A stretch of 64,000 nt of DNA from Centipeda periodontii DSM 2778. GTDB lineage: Bacteria > Bacillota > Negativicutes > Selenomonadales > Selenomonadaceae. The stretch's first letter is position 1. Each line of letters opens with the position of its first letter. The translations under genes and the position numbers were made by a program. Below the pieces are notes generated by a model that worked only from the letters and a program-made list of their open reading frames with translations, searched no databases and had not been told where the DNA came from. Of the stretch, positions 57,902 to 64,000 are shown piece after piece. The stretch spans positions 805,092 through 869,091 of the forward strand of contig NZ_GL892076.1 of assembly GCF_000213975.1 (NCBI RefSeq), read 5' to 3'.

Positions 57902-58322
57902 ACGATTCGTGTCTGCACGTCATGCTGTGCACGATCAACGGGGTTTTTCGCTGCTCTCGACACTGCTCGCCGTGATGATCCTTGCGGTGATCCTATCGAT
58001 TGCCGTGCCGCGTTTTACATCTGCCATCACGACGGCAAATACGGTGAAGGTTCAGGCAGATCTCACGGCGCTCGATACGGCGATCGTGCTCTATCAGACG
58101 GCAAGGGGAGAAAATCCAAAGGATATTAATAGTCTGGAGGAGTATGTGACAAACCTCAAGGATCTCAAGCCCCCATCGGGCAATGTGATCATCGATGGGC
58201 AGGAAACCCCCTTGACAGACAAGACGTATAAAATCGAACACAAGGATAATAAAGTCTGGCGCGCAACTTGTGCGGGGCATACAGCAGAGGAGTTCCATGC
58301 AAAGAAACAGGGAGGCACTTGA
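57879..58322 (+). CDS. Type II secretion/type IV pilus major pseudopilin-like protein (GspG-like)
   Basis: A 147-residue prepilin. ATG 57879 is proposed, overlapping ilvB by 23 bp; GTG 57909 would give a shorter leader. The cleavage motif is RG/FSLLSTLLAVMILAVIL, but the residue at mature position 5 is Ser, not the usual Glu. A helix (about 47-75) and a small domain (ENPKDINSLEEYVTNLKDL) follow, as in GspG. It heads a run of eight pilus-type genes. Loss of Glu5 would alter subunit docking or make it a special subunit. Confidence 0.78.
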   Translation: MSLSILSKRFVSARHAVHDQRGFSLLSTLLAVMILAVILSIAVPRFTSAITTANTVKVQADLTALDTAIVLYQTARGENPKDINSLEEYVTNLKDLKPPSGNVIIDGQETPLTDKTYKIEHKDNKVWRATCAGHTAEEFHAKKQGGT

Positions 58323-58323
58323 T

Positions 58324-58890
58324 ATGCAGGAGGAAGCGCAGGTGCTTTTTCCCGCACGCAGTGCATGGCTTCCTCTTAGCGTGTTATGGGTGGTTTCCTT
58401 GATCGGCATTCTTTTCTTTGCCGGTCTGAACATACGCAGCTTCTGTGGGGCAGTATTCGCAGCTGCGCTCATCTGGCTCTCCTATCTCGACATCAGGGAT
58501 GGTCTGCTCTATGACGCAATCACGATACCGTTTGCCCTGTTCGGATTTGTTCCGGTGCTCACGGGGCTGATTTCTCTGCGGGAGGCACTGATTGGTGGGA
58601 CGCTTTGCGGCGTCTTATTTTATTGCCTCTATATCCTTGCACGTGGCGGGCTCGGCGGTGGCGACGTGAAGTTCGCCGCAGGGCTTGGCGTTTGGCTCGG
58701 TTGGGAGGCGGCGGTCATCGCTGTCTGGACTGCGTTTATGCTCGGAGGGGCAGTTGCTGCACTGCTCCTCATCACGCGTCGCAGGGGGCGGCACGATGGG
58801 ATTCCGTTCGGCCCCTTTCTCGCCATCGGCGGCTATATCGGATTTGTCGTGGGGGCGCAGCTTTGGCGGCTCTATTGGGGAATGCTCTGA
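58324..58890 (+). CDS. Type IV prepilin peptidase, methyltransferase domain absent
   Basis: A 188-residue polytopic aspartic protease (about seven helices) starting at ATG 58324, one base after the previous stop region, with GGGAGG upstream. The two catalytic Asp motifs are visible: LSYLDIRDGLLYD and GLGGGDVKFAAG. The N-terminal cytoplasmic domain with CxxC pairs that methylates pilins in PilD is missing, as in archaeal-type or TadV-type short peptidases. It would process the pseudopilins encoded around it. It overlaps the next gene by 1 bp (TGATG). Confidence 0.9.
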   Translation: MQEEAQVLFPARSAWLPLSVLWVVSLIGILFFAGLNIRSFCGAVFAAALIWLSYLDIRDGLLYDAITIPFALFGFVPVLTGLISLREALIGGTLCGVLFYCLYILARGGLGGGDVKFAAGLGVWLGWEAAVIAVWTAFMLGGAVAALLLITRRRGRHDGIPFGPFLAIGGYIGFVVGAQLWRLYWGML

Positions 58891-59405
58891 TGAGGAGCAA
58901 AGGCATGCGTGGGATGGCTCTGCTGAATGTCCTGATCGCACTCTCTGTCCTAAGCATTGTTCTTGCAGTTGCGCTTCCTGCCGCACTTTCACTCTACGCG
59001 CGGGCAGCTGTGGAGTATGAGGCGCTCCATCTCGTTGCGGAACTGCGGCGCATACAGGCAATCAGCCGCACGACTGCCGTCTCCCTTTCCATGCTGGACG
59101 GCAAGCAAAGCAAGGAGCGTGTACCGCGTCTCCGCATTCACTCCGACGGCTATGTCCTGCACCGTCCGTTTGGCGAAGATCGGCACTATGCTCCTTTGCC
59201 GCTTGTTCGATTCGATCAGGAGACGGCGAAGAATACGGTGATTGCATTTGATCCCTATGGTAATATTACATGGGACAGGAGTCACAACATGACCATCCGT
59301 GTCTACGTGCCAAAACAGGAGGGGAATGCCCTGCGCGTCGTGATTGATCGCGCGGCGCGTATCCGCATGCAGCGGGGAGAGCAGGAGAGACCGGATGAGG
59401 AGTGA
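58890..59405 (+). CDS. Minor pseudopilin, GspH-like
   Basis: A 171-residue prepilin beginning MRSKGMRG/MALLNVLIALSVLSIVLAVALP, with Asn at mature position 5. A beta-rich domain follows (LRIHSDGYVLHRP, VIAFDPYGNITWDR, RVVIDRAARIRMQ), like the GspH/FimT C-terminal sheet. It overlaps both neighbours (58890 and 59395-59405), consistent with one polycistronic unit. Confidence 0.75.
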   Translation: MRSKGMRGMALLNVLIALSVLSIVLAVALPAALSLYARAAVEYEALHLVAELRRIQAISRTTAVSLSMLDGKQSKERVPRLRIHSDGYVLHRPFGEDRHYAPLPLVRFDQETAKNTVIAFDPYGNITWDRSHNMTIRVYVPKQEGNALRVVIDRAARIRMQRGEQERPDEE

Positions 59406-59781
59406 TGGGGAGAGTGGCTGGATTCTTCTCGAGGCGGTCTTGCTTGGTCTTATTGCCCTCGCCACAGCAGCGGTACTCGGTATTTTCGCGCGCACGGCAC
59501 TGCTCGAGGAGCACGCCGCCGCGCGAATGGAGGCTGCGCTGCTCGCGCGTGCGCAGTTTTCTGTGATGGAGGCGGAGTTGGATCAGGGAACAGAGCCGTT
59601 GAGCGCAGCCACTCAGATCAACTCGAATGATCGCAGCTATCAGATCGAAAGGACAATCACACGCGCGGGTGAATTCTACGATGTGTCCCTGCGCATCTCA
59701 TGGCAGATTCTGGGGCAGGAGGAACAGGTGGATTTTGTGCGGAGGCTGAGGCAGCATGTACGTGTGGAAACCACACCCTAG
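59395..59781 (+). CDS. Minor pseudopilin, GspI-like
   Basis: A 128-residue prepilin, MRSDGESG/WILLEAVLLGLIALATAAVLG, with the canonical Glu at mature position 5. The C-terminal domain is short (SYQIERTITRAGEFYDVSLRISWQ), as in GspI. It overlaps the GspH-like gene by 11 bp and the GspJ-like gene by 26 bp. Confidence 0.75.
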   Translation: MRSDGESGWILLEAVLLGLIALATAAVLGIFARTALLEEHAAARMEAALLARAQFSVMEAELDQGTEPLSAATQINSNDRSYQIERTITRAGEFYDVSLRISWQILGQEEQVDFVRRLRQHVRVETTP

Positions 59782-60271
59782 GCAGAGGGATGAACGTGGG
59801 GTTCTATTGATGGAGCTTGCAGTCAGTCTGCCCGTCTTCGTGCTTCTCCTGACCTTTCTCTCCTTTGCACTTGCGTGGAGTTGGCGCAGCTATCAACAGG
59901 AAATCGCGGATGCGGAACTGCGGCAGGAGATGCAGATCGCGGCTGCACGCATTGTGGAGTCTGCCCTCAGCTCCAGCCGCATTCGAGAGCGTCAGCGGGG
60001 CGTCTACGAAATGCGACAGGATGCGAAGAGCGGGGAGGCGCTGGATCGCTACTGGCGCAGCGATACACAGCTGGTGCTCAATGCGGTCACAGCGCCCATT
60101 ACAGGCTCTTTTGTGGGGGCCGGGGTGCAGATTACTGCGTTTTCCATCGTGGAGGACGCCCGGTATCCGCGCCTCTATCACATTACGATGACAGGGGTGA
60201 GCATGGTGACGGGACGCACCTGCCGCCTCGAAACCTCGGTTTATCTGCGGGAGGATATGGGTGGATCATAG
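59756..60271 (+). CDS. Minor pseudopilin, GspJ/PilW-like
   Basis: A 171-residue prepilin with leader RDERG/VLLMELAVSLPVFVLLLTFL, Glu at position 5. A longer beta-rich domain includes VYEMRQDAKSGEALDRYW and GAGVQITAFSIVEDARYPRLY. In type II secretion, the GspI-J-K complex caps the pseudopilus tip. It overlaps the next gene by 11 bp. Confidence 0.7.
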   Translation: MYVWKPHPRQRDERGVLLMELAVSLPVFVLLLTFLSFALAWSWRSYQQEIADAELRQEMQIAAARIVESALSSSRIRERQRGVYEMRQDAKSGEALDRYWRSDTQLVLNAVTAPITGSFVGAGVQITAFSIVEDARYPRLYHITMTGVSMVTGRTCRLETSVYLREDMGGS

Positions 60272-60737
60272 AGGGGAATGCGGCAGTGTTTCTGCTATTG
60301 GGCTTTGCGTGCTCACAGCGGTGCTCCTGCTCGCGCTTGCTGCGGCGCAGTTTATGCGCGGCGGAGCAAGCGTTGCTGCAGAGTATGAACGTGAGATGCA
60401 GCTGCGGCTTGCTGCCGAGAGCGGCGTCGAAACCGCTGCGGCATCGCTTGAACGGGATGCGGACGCCTATGGTCCTTTGCCTCCGGTTGGACGCAGTAAA
60501 ATCGTCAGCACGGATCTTGTTTCAATTCCAACGTCGGAGGGGATCAAACTCTGTGTTTTTATCGAAAGACCTGAGGGAGCATGGGCAGAGAAAGGACTGA
60601 CGGTCGGTGCGGCGGCGATCGATAAGTCGGAGACAGGTATACGCATCCCCGATGGAGAGAAGTGGGAACGTGCGAAAATCGTGCGTGGGTGGATGGAGAA
60701 AAAGGGGAATCGCTATGTCTGGCGGCGTTGGTATTAG
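60261..60737 (+). CDS. Minor pilin-like protein, GspK/PilX-like position
   Basis: A 158-residue protein starting at GTG 60261 behind GGGAGGAT. A hydrophobic N-terminal segment (GSVSAIGLCVLTAVLLLALAA) resembles the first GspK helix, which lacks Glu5, followed by EYEREMQLRLAAESGVETAAASLERD, the PilX-type helix. It is much shorter than standard GspK (about 320), so PilX-like is a better description. Confidence 0.65.
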   Translation: MDHRGECGSVSAIGLCVLTAVLLLALAAAQFMRGGASVAAEYEREMQLRLAAESGVETAAASLERDADAYGPLPPVGRSKIVSTDLVSIPTSEGIKLCVFIERPEGAWAEKGLTVGAAAIDKSETGIRIPDGEKWERAKIVRGWMEKKGNRYVWRRWY

Positions 60738-61893
60738 GCTGCCGTGGAGCGTGCGTGAGGCAGTGGGGCTCTATCCTGCGCCGCATGGGCTTGTACTTGT
60801 TCGCTTGTGCGCTGCAGAGGAGCATGGGGGAGCATGGATGGTGACCGAATCGCGCACATCTGAGGAGCCCTGCTCCGCATCTTCGGATGCCGAAGCATTT
60901 GCCTCCTTTGTGCATGCACAGCTGATCCGTGCGGGATGGGAAAAAATACCGTTGGCACTTGCACTCCCTCTCGCGGAAGTGGATACGGAGGAACGTGAGC
61001 TGCCCGTCCTGCTCGAGGGCGCAGAACTCCATGCGGCACTTCTCTGGGCGCTGCGTGCCGAGGAAGATGATACGGGCGGAAAGCAGCGCGGCGATGTCCG
61101 ACTCTGCGCCGTACCAATGTCGAATACGACTCCACACCGCTACTGGATGGCACGCATGGATGCGAGCCGCATCGAGAAATATTTTTCTGTATTCACTGCC
61201 GCAGGGCTTCCTTTGCGGCGGCTCACCGTGTTCCCGCCGGTCACCACGCCTCTGGAAAAGGAGATCGAGGAGGCACGTGAACCGCGTATGCCGTGGGAGT
61301 CGGCAGAGGATGATGCACTGGTGCCCGCCGTCTATGCGGGGCTTCTCGTGCGTAAAGGGATGCCGGTGAACCTTTATTGGACGACCGAACGATCTGCCGT
61401 TGGATCCGTTTGCCCGCATGCGGCGGCAATCATTGCTGTCATTGCCACGGGACTCTTTCTGGCAAATGTGACCGCGGATATCGCCGCCTGCATGGCGGAG
61501 CGTCAGGCGCGTGACCACGCGGTGGAGGAGCTTGCGCTTCGGTCGTCGGAGCGGGCGCGCATGAAGACGTTCTATGCGCTGCGTGCCAACGTGGCACAGC
61601 ATGAGCAGCTTTTGAGCGCGTTCACAGCGGAGTCGCTGCCCGTGCGTGCACTGCTCATTCATCTCGGTTCGATGACGGTGGATGGTGTCCGTCTCACGGG
61701 CGTGCGGGCGGAGGAACACGCCGTTCGGATCGAAGGTGAGGCCGTGCACTATGCGGCGCTCGCCGCCCTCATGGGAGCGATGGAGGCAGATCCATTTTTC
61801 TCTGCGGACATCGCGCTTGAGCATGCGGGTCCGGGCGAGCAGGCGGAGGATATGACCGAGCGCATTCACTTCATCCTGAGCAGCAGTTGGTAG
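60715..61893 (+). CDS. GspL/PilM-PilN-like assembly platform protein
   Basis: A 392-residue protein starting at ATG 60715 behind AAAGGGGA. The N-terminal half (about 1-240) has a divergent actin-like arrangement as in GspL/PilM. One transmembrane helix (about 243-262, AAAIIAVIATGLFLANVTAD) precedes a PilN-like periplasmic part with MTVDGVRLTGVRAEEHAVRIEG. It would connect the cytoplasmic ATPase (not encoded here) with the membrane platform. It overlaps the previous gene by 23 bp. Confidence 0.7.
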   Translation: MSGGVGIRLPWSVREAVGLYPAPHGLVLVRLCAAEEHGGAWMVTESRTSEEPCSASSDAEAFASFVHAQLIRAGWEKIPLALALPLAEVDTEERELPVLLEGAELHAALLWALRAEEDDTGGKQRGDVRLCAVPMSNTTPHRYWMARMDASRIEKYFSVFTAAGLPLRRLTVFPPVTTPLEKEIEEAREPRMPWESAEDDALVPAVYAGLLVRKGMPVNLYWTTERSAVGSVCPHAAAIIAVIATGLFLANVTADIAACMAERQARDHAVEELALRSSERARMKTFYALRANVAQHEQLLSAFTAESLPVRALLIHLGSMTVDGVRLTGVRAEEHAVRIEGEAVHYAALAALMGAMEADPFFSADIALEHAGPGEQAEDMTERIHFILSSSW

Positions 61894-61901
61894 GAGGCGC
61901 T

Positions 61902-62441
61902 ATGGATCGGTTTTCTGTGCGGCAGCGCATCGAGATTGCACTGATATGGGCGATCGGATTGCTCCTCCTCTACCTGTTTGTCGTTTCTCCCGTCATCACG
62001 GCGGAGCACGCTGCTGCGCGTGCCGAGCGGGAGGCGGCTGAGGCTGAGCTTGCACGTGTGGATGCATATCAGCGCTTGCTGCTCACAGATGAGCGGGCGG
62101 AGCCGAAACTGCGTGCGCGTCAGGCCCGCCTCGCGGATGCCTTGCCGGAGGAGCGTGGGCAGGGGCGGTTTATCCATGCAGTAGAGCTTCTTGCGCGGCG
62201 CAACAATGTGACCGTTGTCAGCTTTGCACCACAGCCGCCCGAGACCGTGGGCGAAATTATCATTCAGCCGATTGAGCTCAAATTTCGTGGAACCTATTTC
62301 GATGTGCTCTCCTTTTTGCACGCTGTACAGGAGGGCGAACGCAGCGTTCGATTCGGCTCCTTTTCGATCACTGCTGAGGGAAATGAAATGCATGGCGTTC
62401 TGCTTCTCCATATTGCGGCGCATGCGGCAGCAGAGCCGTGA
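61902..62441 (+). CDS. GspM/PilO-like assembly platform protein
   Basis: A 179-residue protein starting at ATG 61902 behind TAGGAGG. One transmembrane helix (about 12-31), a coiled coil (about 35-90), then a PilO-type ferredoxin-like domain (LLARRNNVTVVSFAPQPPE, then PIELKFRGTYFDVLSFLHAVQ). It is the usual partner of the PilN/GspL protein encoded upstream. The secretin, GspE ATPase, GspF platform and GspC genes are not in the window. Confidence 0.78.
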   Translation: MDRFSVRQRIEIALIWAIGLLLLYLFVVSPVITAEHAAARAEREAAEAELARVDAYQRLLLTDERAEPKLRARQARLADALPEERGQGRFIHAVELLARRNNVTVVSFAPQPPETVGEIIIQPIELKFRGTYFDVLSFLHAVQEGERSVRFGSFSITAEGNEMHGVLLLHIAAHAAAEP

Positions 62442-62551
62442 TGGATCCCTCCATGGGACAAAGACAGGAGCGTTTGCAGGAAAAGGTCGTCTTATATCGA
62501 ATTTACTTCAAAATGAATGCAAATATGTTATATGGGGAGGAATTTGAATGA
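62441..62551 (+). CDS. Possible 36-codon coupled open frame
   Basis: ATG 62441 overlaps the previous stop (TGATG) and the frame ends in TGA overlapping the aroC start (ATGA). The product MDPSMGQRQERLQEKVVLYR..GEEFE has no recognised domain. The end-to-end coupling is suggestive, but the length is short and chance is possible. Confidence 0.25.
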   Translation: MDPSMGQRQERLQEKVVLYRIYFKMNANMLYGEEFE

Positions 62552-63717
62552 GTCAGCTGCGTTTTGTCACAGGCGGTGAGTCACACGGTGCGGCGCTCTC
62601 GGCGATCCTCGACGGTATGCCCGCCGGACTGCGGCTCACGCGCGAGGCCATTGATGCGCAGCTTGCGCGCCGTCAGCAAGGGTATGGGCGCGGCGACCGC
62701 ATGAAGATCGAAACCGATCGGGTCGAAGTTCTCTCGGGGGTGCGCTTCGGTGAGACACTCGGCTCGCCGATCACACTTCAGGTCGTGAACCGCGACTTTG
62801 CAAACTGGACGGAGCGCATGGATCCCTTCGGAGATCCGGCGGGGCCGAAGGTTACTGCCGTCCGTCCGGGGCATGCCGATCTCACGGGCGTACTGAAATA
62901 CGACCGCGATGACGCACGTGACATCCTCGAACGTTCGAGTGCGCGCGAGACAACGATGCGTGTTGCTGTCGGTGCTGTCTGCCGTCAGCTGCTCGCTGCC
63001 GTCGGTGTGACCGTCGCCTCTCATGTGACTGAGATCGGCGGCGTGTCGGTTGACCGTGCGGCAATCCGCGATGAGGACATCGGTGTGACGAACAGCAGCG
63101 ACATGAACTGCTGTGATCCTGCGGCAGAGACACGCATGAAGGCATACATCAACCAGGCAAAGGCGAATGGCGATACGCTTGGCGGCATCTTTGAGATCGT
63201 TGTGCGCGGGCTTCCGGTCGGGCTTGGCTCCCATACGCAGTGGGATCGTCGTCTCGACGGACAGCTCGCGGGGACGCTCATGTCCATTCAGGCGATTAAG
63301 GGCGTGGAGATCGGCGCGGGCTTTGCGTGTGCACATCTGCCCGGCAGCGAGATTCACGATGAACTCTTTATGGGCGAAAACGGGCAACCCTATCGTAAGA
63401 CGAATCGTGCGGGTGGGCTTGAGGGCGGTATGACGAACGGTGAGACGCTTGTCGTGCGCGCGGCGATGAAGCCCATTCCGACGCTGATGGCACCGCTTCG
63501 GACAGTGGACATTGCAACGCGCAATGAGGTCTCCGCGAGCAAGGAGCGCAGCGATACCTGCGCCGTGCCCGCCGCCTCTGTCGTTGGCGAGGCGATGGTC
63601 TCCTTTGTCCTCGCGGATGCAATCTGTACGCAGTTCCATGCGGACACGATGACCGATCTTGCCGCTTCGCTTGCTGCCTACCATGCACGGCTTGAAAGGG
63701 TATGGCAGAAGGGATGA
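62548..63717 (+). CDS. aroC: Chorismate synthase
   Basis: A 389-residue enzyme starting at ATG 62548 behind GGGGAGGA. It converts EPSP to chorismate using reduced FMN. Signatures visible are FVTGGESHGAALSAILDGMP, QQGYGRGDRMKIE, PGHADLTGVLKYDRDDARDI and ERSSARETT. Length is as in the Bacillus-type (about 390) enzymes. It overlaps aroK by 4 bp (ATGA). Confidence 0.96.
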   Translation: MSQLRFVTGGESHGAALSAILDGMPAGLRLTREAIDAQLARRQQGYGRGDRMKIETDRVEVLSGVRFGETLGSPITLQVVNRDFANWTERMDPFGDPAGPKVTAVRPGHADLTGVLKYDRDDARDILERSSARETTMRVAVGAVCRQLLAAVGVTVASHVTEIGGVSVDRAAIRDEDIGVTNSSDMNCCDPAAETRMKAYINQAKANGDTLGGIFEIVVRGLPVGLGSHTQWDRRLDGQLAGTLMSIQAIKGVEIGAGFACAHLPGSEIHDELFMGENGQPYRKTNRAGGLEGGMTNGETLVVRAAMKPIPTLMAPLRTVDIATRNEVSASKERSDTCAVPAASVVGEAMVSFVLADAICTQFHADTMTDLAASLAAYHARLERVWQKG

Positions 63718-64000
63718 AGAACGTCGTACTGATCGGTTTTATGGGGACGGGCAAGACCAGTGTCGGGCGCCTGCTCGCCGGGCGGCTGGGCTGTGCCTTT
63801 CACGATCTTGACAAGAAGATCGAGGAGCAGCATGGTATGAGTATCCCTGCGATGTTTGCGGAGCACGGTGAGCCGTACTTTCGTGCGCGTGAAAAGGAGG
63901 CTGTGCGTGCAGCGGCAGAACGTACGAATCTCGTTATTGCGACCGGCGGTGGAACGGTCAAGGATCCGGAGAATGTCGCGCTGCTGCGTCAAAACGGCGT
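63714..64000 (+). CDS. aroK: Shikimate kinase, 3' end outside window
   Basis: ATG 63714 opens VVLIGFMGTGKTSVGRLLAG (P-loop), then the shikimate-binding DLDKKIEEQHGMSIPAMF, FRAREKEAV and ATGGGTVKDPEN. About 95 residues are visible before the window ends. It phosphorylates shikimate, two steps before AroC, and is translationally coupled to aroC. Confidence 0.95.
   Translation, partial: MKNVVLIGFMGTGKTSVGRLLAGRLGCAFHDLDKKIEEQHGMSIPAMFAEHGEPYFRAREKEAVRAAAERTNLVIATGGGTVKDPENVALLRQNG

Overview
The window reads as chromosome of a diderm Firmicute of the class Negativicutes, most likely an oral Selenomonas-like species; this assignment is inference. The evidence is high GC coding DNA, Firmicute-type PolC replication polymerase together with outer-membrane genes (TolC, TamB, BamA, OmpH/Skp, LpxD, LpxL), flagellar genes, a PduO adenosyltransferase, and frequent TTG/GTG starts with strong AGGAGG-type ribosome binding sites. 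No rRNA, prophage, complete insertion sequence or CRISPR array was seen.

Layout. 1-5.3 kb: a partial RND-efflux adaptor, a methyltransferase, secreted and membrane proteins, a HicAB toxin-antitoxin pair, a crotonase and a CopG-type regulator. 5.4-6.7 kb: an isolated flagellar pair whose hook gene flgE is cut short. 6.9-7.2 kb: two tRNA-Gly and one CAU-anticodon tRNA, followed by the tRNA CCA-adding enzyme. 8.5-17.6 kb: gamma carbonic anhydrase, ndk, cobalamin adenosyltransferase, polA, coaE, lytic transglycosylase and polC, many with overlapping ends. 17.7-18.8 kb: a DUF4160/DUF2442 pair and mobile repeats. 18.8-36.3 kb: a long envelope-biogenesis block (tolC, tamB, a sigma factor, bamA, lipid glycosyltransferases, three OmpH-like genes, lpxD, lpxL). 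36.4-40.3 kb: a DUF4143 ATPase, a decayed transposase end and an FtsA/PilM-like protein with tandem C-terminal repeats. 40.4-40.7 kb: a probable stand-alone structured RNA. 40.9-45 kb: dhaL, gltX with two tRNA-Glu genes directly behind it, a TSUP permease and two rhodanese lipoproteins. 45-49.2 kb: an L-tartrate utilisation locus (LysR, DASS transporter, ttdA, ttdB). 49.3-51.5 kb: a glucose-type PTS permease. 51.9-55.9 kb: two translationally coupled dynamin-like GTPases plus a small cysteine protein, which is the best candidate for a defence system here. 56-62.5 kb: acetolactate synthase, then a type II secretion/type IV pilus-like pseudopilin operon. 62.5-64 kb: aroC and the start of aroK.

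A family of short palindromic elements with ends close to AGGGAATCACTGATAAA is scattered between genes (about seven full, deleted or solo copies) and looks like a non-autonomous MITE. A second GC-rich palindromic repeat occurs twice. Several loci look recently rearranged: truncated flgE, a brnT-like fragment, a transposase remnant and a MITE remnant that supplies a stop codon. Both replicative-type DNA polymerases encoded here appear to lack a working proofreading exonuclease domain.
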